Translations under genes and position numbers: made by a program
Assembly: GCF_003852895.1 (NCBI RefSeq)
Contig: NZ_QUSW01000005.1
Span: forward strand, 186,001-250,000
From: Rhizobacter terrae
GTDB lineage: Bacteria > Pseudomonadota > Gammaproteobacteria > Burkholderiales > Burkholderiaceae_C
Direction of reading: 5' to 3'
Length of the DNA: 64,000 bases
Notes under the pieces: generated by a model
Told to the model about the DNA's origin: nothing
The model's input: only the letters and a program-made list of their open reading frames with translations
Database searches by the model: none
Shown: one piece after another, positions 42,789 to 52,700 of the stretch
Numbering within the stretch: position 1 is the stretch's first letter
Layout of the letters: the number at the start of each line of letters is the position of its first letter

Positions 42789-43871
42789 ATGCTGAACCGA
42801 CTGCTCTCCCACGACCTGCCGCGCAACCGCTGGCTGAGCGTGATGCTCATCGCCATCGTGCTGGGCCTGGCGCTCACGCCATTCCTCTTCCCCGGCACCA
42901 AGGCGCTCAACGTGTCGGCGAAGATCCTCGTCTTCATCGTGCTGGTGGCCAGCTTCGACCTGCTGCTGGGCTACACCGGCATCGTGAGCTTCGCGCACAC
43001 CATGTTCTTCGGCATCGGCGCGTATGGCGTGGCCATCGCGAGCACACGCTTCGGGCCCGGCTGGGGCGCGGTGGTGGGCGGCGTGGCGGCGGCGCTGGTG
43101 GTGTCGCTTGCGCTGTCGCTGCTCATCGGCCTGTTCAGCCTGCGGGTGAAGGCCATCTTCTTCGCGATGATCACGCTCGCGGTGGCCTCGGCCTTCCTCA
43201 CGCTGGCCTCGCAGCTGTCGGACTTCACCGGCGGCGAGGACGGGCTCAACTTCAAGGTGCCCGAAGCCTTGCAGCCCGGCACGCAGTACCTCGAAGACCC
43301 GTTCCTTGGGGCGAGCATCGACGGGCGCTTCCTCACGTACTACCTGCTGTTCTTCGTGGCGGTGGCGCTGGTGCTCATCATGCTGCGCATCGTCAACTCG
43401 CCCTTCGGCCGCGTGCTGCAGGCCATCCGCGAGAACGACTTCCGCGCCGAGGCCATCGGCTACCGCACGGTGGTGTTCCGCACGCTGAGCAACGTGCTGT
43501 CGGCCTTGTTCGCCACGCTGGCTGGTGCGCTGCTGGCGCTCTGGCTGCGCTACAACGGGCCGGACACCTCGCTGTCCTTCGAGATCATGCTGGACATCCT
43601 GCTCATCGTCGTCATCGGCGGCATGGGCACCATCTACGGCGCGGTGGTGGGCGGCACACTGTTCCTGCTGGCGCAAAGCTACCTGCAGGACCTGATGAAG
43701 CTGGGCGCATCGGCGGTGGAGGGCGTGCCCGTGCTGTCGCAGTTCGTCTCGCCCGACCGCTGGCTGCTGTGGCTGGGCGTGCTCTTCATCCTCTCGGTCT
43801 ACCACTTCCCGAGCGGCGTGGTCGGGCGCTTGAGAGCGATGCGGCACGCGCAGTCTCCGCCGAAACACTGA
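42789..43871 (+). CDS. HAAT ABC transporter permease (LivM type)
   Basis: 360 aa with about nine to ten membrane helices. Family motifs: VASFDLLLGYTGIVSFAHTMFFGIGAYG, FFAMITLAVASAFLTLASQLSDFTGGEDGLNF and QAIRENDFRAEAIGYRTVVFRTLSNVLSA. It completes a five-component transporter (binding protein, two ATPases, two permeases). It lies 13 bp after the LivH-type gene. A second, orphan LivM-like permease is at 57129. Confidence 0.92.
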   Translation: MLNRLLSHDLPRNRWLSVMLIAIVLGLALTPFLFPGTKALNVSAKILVFIVLVASFDLLLGYTGIVSFAHTMFFGIGAYGVAIASTRFGPGWGAVVGGVAAALVVSLALSLLIGLFSLRVKAIFFAMITLAVASAFLTLASQLSDFTGGEDGLNFKVPEALQPGTQYLEDPFLGASIDGRFLTYYLLFFVAVALVLIMLRIVNSPFGRVLQAIRENDFRAEAIGYRTVVFRTLSNVLSALFATLAGALLALWLRYNGPDTSLSFEIMLDILLIVVIGGMGTIYGAVVGGTLFLLAQSYLQDLMKLGASAVEGVPVLSQFVSPDRWLLWLGVLFILSVYHFPSGVVGRLRAMRHAQSPPKH

Positions 43872-43964
43872 ACCTCGTGCGTCGCTGGCGGCCGGAGCCG
43901 CCGGCCGGCGCACGCCTCGACGCCCACGAAACACATCGAACAGCACGCCGCACAGGGACGCTTC

Positions 43965-44804
43965 ATGCCGCACACATCGCACTACATCACCTGCGAGGGC
44001 CGCGAGATCCACTACACGCAGTGGGGCGCGCAGCACGCCGAGACGGTGATCGCCTGGCACGGCCTGGCGCGCACGGGCCGCGACATGGACGACATCGCCG
44101 AGCACCTGTCGCAGCGCTACCGCGTGATCTGCCCGGACACCATCGGCCGCGGCCTGAGCCAGTGGAGCCCGAACCCGCTGCGCGAGTACTGCCTGGACTT
44201 CTACGTGAAGCTCGCGGTGTCGCTGGTGGATCAGCTGGATATCGAGCACTTTCACTGGCTGGGCACCTCGATGGGCGGTGCGATCGGCACCGTGGCGGCG
44301 GCGACCCACTTGCGTGGCCGCATCCGTCGGCTCGTGCTCAACGACAACGGACCGGAGCTGGCCGAAGCCGCGCTGCAGCGCATCCGCAGCTATGCCGGCA
44401 GCCCGGCCGCCTTCGAGCGCGTGAGCGAGTTGGAGGCCTACTTCCGCACCATCTACCAACCGTACGGATGGCTGAGCGACGAGCAGTGGCGGCGCCTCAC
44501 GGAGACATCCACCCGCCGCCTGCCCGACGGCCGAGTGACGCCGCACTACGACCCGGCGATGGTGATGCAGTTCACCCACCACGACAACGACTACCTGCGC
44601 TGGAGCGAATGGGACAGTCTGGCGCTGCCGGTGTTGTGCTTGCGTGGTGAGCACTCAGACTTGCTGCTGCGCGAGACCACGGAGGCGATGCGTCAGCGCG
44701 GGCCGAGGGCGGTGGTGGTGGAGATCGCGGGTTGCGGGCATGCGCCGGCGTTGAACACGCAGGGGCAGTTTGAATTGGTGGAGAGGTTTTTCAGGGGTGA
44801 GTGA
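43965..44804 (+). CDS. Alpha/beta hydrolase
   Basis: 279 aa. Nucleophile elbow GTSMGG (S102), oxyanion region AWHGLARTGRDMDD, catalytic acid region in LRGEHSDLLL, and His in AGCGHAPALN. No signal peptide, so it acts inside the cell. It is the last gene of the transporter cluster (93 bp after the LivM-type gene). A role as intracellular hydrolase for imported 3-hydroxybutyrate dimers or oligomers fits the extracellular depolymerase, but this is inference; sequence alone says only esterase or similar. Confidence 0.85.
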   Translation: MPHTSHYITCEGREIHYTQWGAQHAETVIAWHGLARTGRDMDDIAEHLSQRYRVICPDTIGRGLSQWSPNPLREYCLDFYVKLAVSLVDQLDIEHFHWLGTSMGGAIGTVAAATHLRGRIRRLVLNDNGPELAEAALQRIRSYAGSPAAFERVSELEAYFRTIYQPYGWLSDEQWRRLTETSTRRLPDGRVTPHYDPAMVMQFTHHDNDYLRWSEWDSLALPVLCLRGEHSDLLLRETTEAMRQRGPRAVVVEIAGCGHAPALNTQGQFELVERFFRGE

Positions 44805-44983
44805 CTTTGGGACCGAACAGCAAGTCGTGATTGCCCAAGCCTGCACCTTGAGTACAGCGTCCGCGTGCCCGAGCTTATCCATCTTTTGGCATACCTTCCT
44901 GCAACGTTCTGCCGAAACCCGATACCCGCTATTCGATTTGCAGCGTCCACTTTCCGCTACCGGGACGCATGGATGTGCAACTA

Positions 44984-47900
44984 CTATTTCGTCTTCTGCC
45001 AAAACGGAACCTCGACATTTCGCAGTGTGTCACTGCCAGACAGAGATAGGCTGACATCGATCCAGTCGTAGAGCGCAGGCGAACCAAAGGCGCCCTGTGC
45101 ATGAGATCCAGCCGACGGTTGGATGGCTCCATCGTGCCAAAAGGCCGCCGCACGGTCGGTGATTGCGTCGACGTCAGGGAAGAATTTCCAGAGGCTACTA
45201 AAGTTCGCCTCGGCCGGAGCGGCGATGGCCTTCTGGATTGCTGACCGGAACGTGTCTTCATCGCAAGGAGGCTTCTGATATCCACTACTTCGAATTTCGG
45301 TGATCGGAGGTAAACCATATGAGGCAAGGAGAGTTGATTCCGTCTTCTGCCAATCAACAGACTCAATCAGCGGTAGGTAGGCAACGAGTTGCAGGGGTAC
45401 CGGCATAGTCTGAGGCCTAGGTTTTCCTTCCAGCATGTTGTATGGGTCTATGTCCGCTATCACTACCGCTTGGTCATGTCCGCTCAAAGCATCCTTGCCG
45501 TCGTTGTAGTAAATGCCCTTTGACCAACCGTGATACGGCGTGATTGAAGCGACGCATCCCGGTTCCAAGCGCGCAGTCTTCCAACTACCTCTACCTACGA
45601 AGCAGCTTCCGCCGGCAAGATCCTTCCCGATGCCATTGCAAAACACAGAAGTTGTGCCGGCGGCCAACTGACATGCCTGACCGGCGATCCAGTAGTCGGC
45701 ACTTCGAGATGTGGCCGCTGGTATGGCCAGAATCGATCGACGAACTTGCTTTCCGTCACCAGTAATAGAGAGATGCTTTGCCAACACCTTGAGGTCTCTC
45801 TCAACTTCGTCGGCAGAAGCGCTTCCGCTAAAACGCTTGTGCATATCTACATAGTCCTCGGCCATGTGTAGATAGTTTGCTGGGCTAGACACCAAAAAGA
45901 CTTCTGAGCAAATAAGTTCAAGAACGTGCTTTAGCGGAAGACGAGTGTTTGAGAGAAGAGCGATGATGGAGCTCACCGTTGGCATCAAGCCTGTTTCATC
46001 CTGAAGCTGCTTCGCAAGATCTTCTGGCTTGAATAGTGGGCTGAGTGGCCCAGTCAACGGCTGAATCAGCTCGTTCAGCGCTATGGACCTGTACTTCTTT
46101 TGCCGAGTGAGTTCAAGAACCAAACCCCGCAGGAATGCGTCCTGGCTATCCCTTCGATCCCGGACCTGTTGGTTGCTCGGCAAAGCCAGAAGTTGCGTGA
46201 CCTCCTTTGGCACTGGCCACAAGAGGGTTAGTTGGGCGGCCAAATTATGAGACGGAGGATCCTTTCGGAACTCCATGTATGTACCGGCGAGAACAGAAAC
46301 ATTCTTGTTCGCCAAGAAGGCCTTCAACCATTCAACCGTTTCTCTACGGACTGAATACTCAGGCAAGACTAGAAGGTCAACATTGAAGGCCTCGCAACAA
46401 TCAACAACTCGCTCAAGGATCCGACGGCGCCGGTGCTCCGCCCAGCTCGGCATCTGTGGCGACTCGGAGTTCTCACCCTTCCAGTTGTGTTCAGAACCGG
46501 ATCGTACCGTTGCACTCGCAAGCATTTCGTAGAGTGCTTTCGGCTCCAGCTTCTCAGTCAGGGCATTCTTTGCTTCCTTGCTGACTGGCCATCTAGATGG
46601 ACAGACTTCCATCATGGGGTGAAGGTAAGTGATGTCCAGTGACATCTGCAATAGGGCGACACGAACGTGTGCCTCCCGCTTGCTCTCTTTCGAACGAGTT
46701 TGCCAACTTTCGCGTTGGTGGTTTCTGAATGAGCGGATATCAATCGCCGACGGCGGCCGAGGCAAATCTATGGGCCAATCCCCAGCGACACGATCGTTCG
46801 CTCCTGTATCGGGAGGCAGTGTTTGCGGTGCCCCGATCGGTGCAAGGTGGTCAGGCGTGTGGGCGCCCTCATCTGTGTCCCCTAGGTTTGCCGTGGCGGC
46901 CGGGCGGTCAGTTTTTCCCTGAATTCGTGTGTTTGAAGCCTCGCCGCTATCGACGTTGGGCGCTCCTTGCGCGGGGGTGTCATCGGACCTTGTCGGCTCC
47001 TGGACCTTGTCATCGCTGATGGCTTCGCCAGATACTTTGCTCTCAGTTGCAATTTTCCCAATCGCGATCGAGGCGAATGGCTCGCCAAGCGCGGACACTG
47101 ACAGCAATCGACCAGAACTTCGGTCATAGACCTCTGACCAGATCCTCAGCACACGCCCATCAAGGACCACTTCCTCTACGTGCTTCGCGTTTCGTGGGAA
47201 CTGCGAGATCATCCACGGGGTGACTTCCCAGTGGCCGTTGCGGGAATCCACAAACCGCCGAGTCTGCGCGTTATAGCCGTATGACGACTCCTTAGCCAAG
47301 ACCACCTCGAAGCCCAATTCGGCGTCGAGTTGACGAACGAGCGCAGTCGTCAACTCAAGCAGGTCGAGGTCAAGCAGATTCAGTGATTCATTGCTGACGC
47401 ATTCAAAGGGCCAATCTAGCACTTCGCCAGATCGTTCATACGAATACTCCGCTTGAGCAATTCTCTTAACGATGGTCTCGAGCAAACTGTACACATCGTC
47501 CGAGAGACGGCTTAGCGAGTTGACCTCTCGACGAAGTCGATGCCCAAGATGCCGAACGACTGATCGCAGTTGCTCCAACAATCCCACTCGGTTTCGCTGG
47601 AGTCTGGCGTCTTCAGCAGTATCGGCAGCGTCTGGGGCAGAGTCTGAGTCGCCACGACCAAGTGCAGCAACATTCCACTCTGCGGGAAAGTCAAAAGTGA
47701 AATTGGCCTCAAAGCTGCCGTGGCTGCGCATGGACGCGACCACACCCTCAAGTGCAGCAGATACCCCGGCACAAACGGTTCCGGCACGAAGGGCCCGCCA
47801 AGCAGGCTCCTGAGATAGTGCTGCGGTGCCGCTCAGCGCGTGTACTTGCCTCGAAAAGCAGAGCACCCCCCAGAGATCACGCCGAACCCCAAGTAAGTCA

Positions 47901-50900
47901 CCAGCGTCAACCGCCAGGTCCTTCGAGATCGAGAGTGGCAAACGTGCGACAAGTCTACTAGCCAATTCCTTCAGAAACACTGCAGTATCCGTGCAGCCCC
48001 ATCGCTCTCGAAACGACAGGAACATTGCCGCTGACTCGGCTTCGATCGCCAGCACGTGAGCAACCTGCAAGATGGCGGACGCGGAGTCATCCGGAAAATC
48101 TTCCAATAGCCTAAGTGAACGTTCTATGCTCGATGGCAACTCGGTGGCTGAGGCTTGCCTCTTGCTGATCCTGGAGTCAGCAAATGCGCCACGAAGCTTT
48201 CGCATCTGTGCGCGAAGCACATATCGTGCAGGATTACTCAGTGCCGCCGCATCGAGAGTTACTTCGGTCTCCGCGTCGCTGAACTTGGCAACGTCGTCAT
48301 GTAATCCAATGAAGTCACTGACGGCCGCGCCGACGCGCCAGAGATCTGCTTCGTAGATGGGAACTTCAATCGTCCGAAGTGCACGTCCACCATCTCGAAC
48401 GAAGGCACGATTGCCTAGCTCCGCGCGCGATACACCTTCACCAATTACATAGTAATTTTGCCCGTTGGAACTCTGTGCGAGGTGGGGCCACGCCGGAACA
48501 AGTTCTAGTTCGCTGTGCTCACGCGCGAAGGACCGAACAGCCGCAACGATCGCTCGATACAGGCTGGCGGCAGACCGGAGAGTCCCTACGACCAAAGACT
48601 GACCCGTTGATTCCGTCGATGCGCGCAAACGAAGGAAATCCTCGGGCGAGAGCGTTCCTTCAAGTCGACGCAACAGCCCTCCAGTTGACTCCATGTCGTG
48701 CCGTGTCCAACTCAACGCCAAGGGGCGCGGAATTGCCTGGGAGTCGGCGCCCACGAACACAGGGAGGTCCTGGCCAGCGTCATTCAGTTCGATTGCCTCC
48801 AGACCGCGCGCAAGTACGTTGCCGTTCGTTGACTCATCGCTGAGACAGGAAAAAAGACGCTTTACACGGATGCCTGGAAGTGGGGGGAGAAAGAGCCGTG
48901 CTGTCGAGTGAACTGAAGCAGTCAGCGCTAACAAGTGGTGACGCTTGCTGAAGCAGGCGAGGACCTCGGTCCGAGGCACAACGCTAGCCAGTGTCTGCAA
49001 TGCAATAGCGGCCGTGGCTGTTGTTGCTTGATCAGAGACCCCACTCGGCTCGCCCGACGGAAGTTGTCGATCTGGTTGGTCGGGAAGTAAGTCCTGAAAC
49101 AGGCGAGCTGCAACGCTGTAGTTGAGGTTGCGAGCAACAAGATTCTTGAACGGCTGGACAAACGGTTTGAGAGGATCTTCATCAGAAGCCGTCGAGGAAG
49201 CCAGAAGCGCTACTGCCTCGTGCATCCACTCGAAAGGTTGCCAGACATGGACCAACCGAGCACGCTCAGCTTCGGACCGAGTGGCAGGTGCGTTGCTCTG
49301 ACCGGTGGCACGTCGGGCCTTCCAGGCCAAGAGTTGGAATCTTGTTTCGCGCTGGTGCTCTGGCCCGGACAAATTGTCACCGAAGGGGGTACTAAACCTC
49401 GGCTCAAGGACCAGACTGGCCAGCAATGCGATCCTGTTGCGTCGAGTGACGTTCTCTTCAGCATTCAGTTCGTGAACGTCGCGGGTCTTTGTGTCGAGCA
49501 ATTGCTCAAGCCCTTCGAGTCCAAACAACAGCGGTGATTCCCACGAGTGCTTCTCTGGGAGGAGACGCCACGACGTTCCCTGCACACACTCACTCCACAG
49601 CGTCAGGTATCGAGTCCACGCTGCAGCAGCGTCGACTCGGTCTACATCATTTTCGTGTTCGCTGGCGATCGCGTACCACAAAAGTCGTGCGGCTTTGGGC
49701 AATTCTGACGGTCTAAGGTCTGGAGCTTGAAATGCGGTTTTGACTGTCTGAAGGATGGTCGCGACGGGCGCCTTGTATAGCTCCACGTTGTGCAGCAACT
49801 GCAGCGCGGACTGCCGGTCAGTGGTCGGGGCAACGGACCAAAAGTCCCATCCGGACTCGCCATCGCCGATGAGCGGGGGCTCCCACGCAGGACCTGACGC
49901 AGCCAAGGCACGGCCGTGGTTTATGTAGACCGAGAATTCCTCTGCACTCATCGCGGGGATCTCGTCGGCTTTGGCCAGGAGCGTCAATTCAAGCGCCCGT
50001 GCATGCCGATCAATCGACTCGCGCATCTCGTTTAGAGCTGCTGGACTGTCTGCCAGTAGGACGATGTCATCGACATACCGGGCGTACCCAACACGGGTCT
50101 TTTCCGTGTTAAGTCGTTCAATGATTCTGTTAGCTTCTTGGTCTAGCGGAAACAAGGCGATCGAGCCGATCCATGCGGAAAGAACAGGCCCTTGCGGTAT
50201 CCCGCGCGTCGGATCTGACCCCTCTACGACACCCGTGTCCGGCCGCCTGTAGGCGACGCCGAAGAGTTGCTCGTCCAATCTTTCGAGAACGGCCGTCGCC
50301 TTCTCAGCCGCACTAGGCGTGGCTACCTGCATTCCCAGCAACTCTGCAAACCCGGGAGTGTCACCAGTCACGGACTCGATAGCGTGCTTCAGGTGGGCCT
50401 GCAAGCTGTCACGCACAACATACCGGCGTAGGCGGTCGTAGTAGCGCTTCACGTCAAGCCGGACGGCGTATACATACCCGATCTCAGAAACTTGCCGCGA
50501 GACCGACTTCATGAAGTCAAGCCAACACTCATGAAAGGGCCGGTACATCCCCTGGGACGAAGCAGGCTGCCTGCCCTCTACAACATCCATGTCAATCTGA
50601 TACGCGAAGCTCAGGGTTCGAGTGCTCAGTTCACCCCAGTTGCCCTTCCCATCAGAGTCAAAGCCGGTGGTGACTGTCCGCCTCTCCTCCCTGTAGTAGC
50701 GGATCGCTGGGATGCTTCTACTGAACGTCGAATCGGAATATGCGCTGTGATCCCAGCGTTCGGTAAGGATCTCGTTGAGCAGGTATTGCTGGATCGTGAG
50801 ATCCTCTGGCCTCGGCATCATCTTGAGCCTTGGCTGTGACCCTCCAAAGCTTCTAGGAACCCAAACCGCGTCATAGGCCCCCAACGGATCGGCTTCCTGA

Positions 50901-52567
50901 CTTAACAAGCGCTCAACAAGAAGGGCATTGAATGCCGTTGCGGCGACGTCGAGACGCTCCCAACGTGGCTCATCGCAAGGAAGTTCACCTCGCTTCGATC
51001 CCATGTAGGCAAGTAGCCGGGCGTGATTGAGTCGAGCTTGAGCATCGTTCAGAAACTCTCCAGACAACGACCCATGCGCTTCCGCTTTGGCTTCGGCCAG
51101 GTGAGCCGCCCAGTCTCTCAAGGCTTGAACGCTGGTTCGAGTTTCCTCGATCTGCTCGCCGATCGAAACCAACGATGCAGCATTTCTACCCGCCACTCGC
51201 CTCAGCTGCGCAGATGCCCGTGTGAAGGCACGCATTCTTCGTGAGCGAGGCGCGGCGGACCAGATTGAGTCATTCAGCGTGTCGTCTGCGGTAGTTCCAA
51301 ACGCAAATGCCAGGATCGCTAGTGGCGCGTCATAGCTAGACCGCTCCAATAGTTCGTTGACCGATTCGGGCGACAGTCCTGCTAGGTAGTCGTTGGGATC
51401 CTTGGCATGCTCGCCATATACACCGACATCGCTCAGTGTGGCGTCGGTAGGCCAACAGAACTTGCAGTCAAGACCTGCGGCCAGCAGCCTGAGGCAAGCG
51501 TCGGCGGCGCCCCTAAGGCCTGCTTCGTCTCGGTCGAAGCAAACATTCACCGTTACTGTAGTTCCTTGACCGGGCAAGCTGTCGCACAAGACCTTAATCA
51601 ATTGCGTTTGCTGCTCGCTCAGGGCGCTTCCCATGACGGCTACGGCATCGAGCCCAGCACCCTCAAATCTGAGGGCGTCAAGGAAGCCTTCGCACAGGAA
51701 GAGCGTCTGTTCTTTCTTGCCTTGCTTGGCGCCTTCTCGTAGCCGTCCAAAGGCTTGCTCTGCGCGATAGAGTACCCGTGTCTTTGGGAAGCCGCGAGTG
51801 AATTGGTACTTCGGACTGGTTGACCCGACGGAGTCGCCTAGTGACCGGGCTCCGAGGCCGACCAACAGCTTCTTGTCGTCGTATAGGGGAAAGACGATGC
51901 GCTCGCCAATGAAGAAGTCACCATAGCTGGTAGATGAGCCGTCCCCTGCGTTCAGAGGCAGATGCAATGCCGTGGCAACGCCAGGAAACAGCCGCCTGAC
52001 CAGATGGGCATCCTCCAGCAATCCGGCTCGCTCACGCTTTCGCGATCTGTCCTTCTCCGCATCAAGGCGCCCTGACAAGAAATTGCTGGTTGCATGGGCG
52101 AAGCTGGCTCGGCGGATGATGGTTGGGTCAAGGTTCCGCTCCACTATCCACTCGTTAAGGCGTTCTGCACTGGAGCCGCGAAGGTACATGCGTAGTGCCA
52201 ACTCAAGGCCCGAGCCGTCGTCTGATCCAATATCAGCCGGAGGGCGGGGGGCGTTCGTAGGTTCGCTCGATGAAGCAATTGCAAAGCCGCGTGACAGCCA
52301 CTCCACGGCCTCTTTGAAGCCGACGTTGAGACGGGCCTTGATCAGATCGATTGCATCGCCATGCGCACCACATGCGAAGCAGTGAAAGTGTTGTCGGCTT
52401 CGGTCTCGGTTTGAGTCGATGAGCAACGACGGCGTCTTGTCATCATGGAATGGGCACAAGGCCTTGGCCTTCGTGCCGGTCTCAGCACTAAGCTCCATAC
52501 CAAGGCGCTTCGCAACTTCGTCGATCGAGACGCTAGCAAGGAGCTTGTCGTAGTCGATTCTTGGCAC
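44984..52567 (-). CDS. Giant CHC2-Toprim-reverse transcriptase-nitrilase fusion protein (candidate antiphage RT system)
   Basis: About 2,527 aa, in order: a DnaG-type zinc finger (C38-H41...C63-C66) after IDYDKLLASVSIDEVAKRLG; a Toprim domain (E293 in LCEGFLDAL; D345 and D347 in CFDRDEAG); a reverse transcriptase with motif A RLDVKRYYD (D705), motif B RGIPQGPVLS (788-797) and motif C YVDD (831-834); about 900 helical residues I cannot assign; an acidic linker (about 1841-1960); and a nitrilase fold with LLVLPEYS (E2070), Lys candidates K2158/K2180 and LICSE (C2220). All catalytic residues look intact. I chose the GTG at 52567, preceded by GGGAAGGAAG; a TTG at 52714 is the longer option. RT-nitrilase fusions are known in DRT1/UG1 antiphage proteins; the primase-like front end is unusual. 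GC content sampled by hand is about 50-57%, below its flanks, indicating transfer. No partner gene is adjacent. Confidence 0.85.
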   Translation of the reverse strand: MPRIDYDKLLASVSIDEVAKRLGMELSAETGTKAKALCPFHDDKTPSLLIDSNRDRSRQHFHCFACGAHGDAIDLIKARLNVGFKEAVEWLSRGFAIASSSEPTNAPRPPADIGSDDGSGLELALRMYLRGSSAERLNEWIVERNLDPTIIRRASFAHATSNFLSGRLDAEKDRSRKRERAGLLEDAHLVRRLFPGVATALHLPLNAGDGSSTSYGDFFIGERIVFPLYDDKKLLVGLGARSLGDSVGSTSPKYQFTRGFPKTRVLYRAEQAFGRLREGAKQGKKEQTLFLCEGFLDALRFEGAGLDAVAVMGSALSEQQTQLIKVLCDSLPGQGTTVTVNVCFDRDEAGLRGAADACLRLLAAGLDCKFCWPTDATLSDVGVYGEHAKDPNDYLAGLSPESVNELLERSSYDAPLAILAFAFGTTADDTLNDSIWSAAPRSRRMRAFTRASAQLRRVAGRNAASLVSIGEQIEETRTSVQALRDWAAHLAEAKAEAHGSLSGEFLNDAQARLNHARLLAYMGSKRGELPCDEPRWERLDVAATAFNALLVERLLSQEADPLGAYDAVWVPRSFGGSQPRLKMMPRPEDLTIQQYLLNEILTERWDHSAYSDSTFSRSIPAIRYYREERRTVTTGFDSDGKGNWGELSTRTLSFAYQIDMDVVEGRQPASSQGMYRPFHECWLDFMKSVSRQVSEIGYVYAVRLDVKRYYDRLRRYVVRDSLQAHLKHAIESVTGDTPGFAELLGMQVATPSAAEKATAVLERLDEQLFGVAYRRPDTGVVEGSDPTRGIPQGPVLSAWIGSIALFPLDQEANRIIERLNTEKTRVGYARYVDDIVLLADSPAALNEMRESIDRHARALELTLLAKADEIPAMSAEEFSVYINHGRALAASGPAWEPPLIGDGESGWDFWSVAPTTDRQSALQLLHNVELYKAPVATILQTVKTAFQAPDLRPSELPKAARLLWYAIASEHENDVDRVDAAAAWTRYLTLWSECVQGTSWRLLPEKHSWESPLLFGLEGLEQLLDTKTRDVHELNAEENVTRRNRIALLASLVLEPRFSTPFGDNLSGPEHQRETRFQLLAWKARRATGQSNAPATRSEAERARLVHVWQPFEWMHEAVALLASSTASDEDPLKPFVQPFKNLVARNLNYSVAARLFQDLLPDQPDRQLPSGEPSGVSDQATTATAAIALQTLASVVPRTEVLACFSKRHHLLALTASVHSTARLFLPPLPGIRVKRLFSCLSDESTNGNVLARGLEAIELNDAGQDLPVFVGADSQAIPRPLALSWTRHDMESTGGLLRRLEGTLSPEDFLRLRASTESTGQSLVVGTLRSAASLYRAIVAAVRSFAREHSELELVPAWPHLAQSSNGQNYYVIGEGVSRAELGNRAFVRDGGRALRTIEVPIYEADLWRVGAAVSDFIGLHDDVAKFSDAETEVTLDAAALSNPARYVLRAQMRKLRGAFADSRISKRQASATELPSSIERSLRLLEDFPDDSASAILQVAHVLAIEAESAAMFLSFRERWGCTDTAVFLKELASRLVARLPLSISKDLAVDAGDLLGVRRDLWGVLCFSRQVHALSGTAALSQEPAWRALRAGTVCAGVSAALEGVVASMRSHGSFEANFTFDFPAEWNVAALGRGDSDSAPDAADTAEDARLQRNRVGLLEQLRSVVRHLGHRLRREVNSLSRLSDDVYSLLETIVKRIAQAEYSYERSGEVLDWPFECVSNESLNLLDLDLLELTTALVRQLDAELGFEVVLAKESSYGYNAQTRRFVDSRNGHWEVTPWMISQFPRNAKHVEEVVLDGRVLRIWSEVYDRSSGRLLSVSALGEPFASIAIGKIATESKVSGEAISDDKVQEPTRSDDTPAQGAPNVDSGEASNTRIQGKTDRPAATANLGDTDEGAHTPDHLAPIGAPQTLPPDTGANDRVAGDWPIDLPRPPSAIDIRSFRNHQRESWQTRSKESKREAHVRVALLQMSLDITYLHPMMEVCPSRWPVSKEAKNALTEKLEPKALYEMLASATVRSGSEHNWKGENSESPQMPSWAEHRRRRILERVVDCCEAFNVDLLVLPEYSVRRETVEWLKAFLANKNVSVLAGTYMEFRKDPPSHNLAAQLTLLWPVPKEVTQLLALPSNQQVRDRRDSQDAFLRGLVLELTRQKKYRSIALNELIQPLTGPLSPLFKPEDLAKQLQDETGLMPTVSSIIALLSNTRLPLKHVLELICSEVFLVSSPANYLHMAEDYVDMHKRFSGSASADEVERDLKVLAKHLSITGDGKQVRRSILAIPAATSRSADYWIAGQACQLAAGTTSVFCNGIGKDLAGGSCFVGRGSWKTARLEPGCVASITPYHGWSKGIYYNDGKDALSGHDQAVVIADIDPYNMLEGKPRPQTMPVPLQLVAYLPLIESVDWQKTESTLLASYGLPPITEIRSSGYQKPPCDEDTFRSAIQKAIAAPAEANFSSLWKFFPDVDAITDRAAAFWHDGAIQPSAGSHAQGAFGSPALYDWIDVSLSLSGSDTLRNVEVPFWQKTK

Positions 52568-52672
52568 GTTCTTCCTTCCCTGTTTGGCGTGTTGAACGCG
52601 CTCTGTTTGAATCGAGGCGCGAAGCGCTTCGAGCGTCTCGGAGGCCACGGGGGCCAAGGCGCCTAGACTGGC

Positions 52673-52700
52673 TTGATACCTGCTAGTTTGCCTCCGCCAA
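52673..52700 (-). promoter_or_regulatory. Weak sigma-70-like promoter for the RT fusion gene
   Basis: Read on the minus strand, TTGGCG (52695-52700) and TATCAA (52673-52678) are 16 bp apart. Transcription would start near 52666, leaving a leader of about 100 bases before the GTG at 52567. A 12-bp palindrome CTAGTCAACTAG lies upstream at 52751-52762. The match is modest. The rest of the gap to the next gene (52701-52890) holds nothing else I can identify. Confidence 0.3.

Noticed and set aside
44805-44983. Possible attachment site or partner gene downstream of the RT fusion gene
   Set aside because: No tRNA, direct repeat or supported frame seen in this 179-bp gap.
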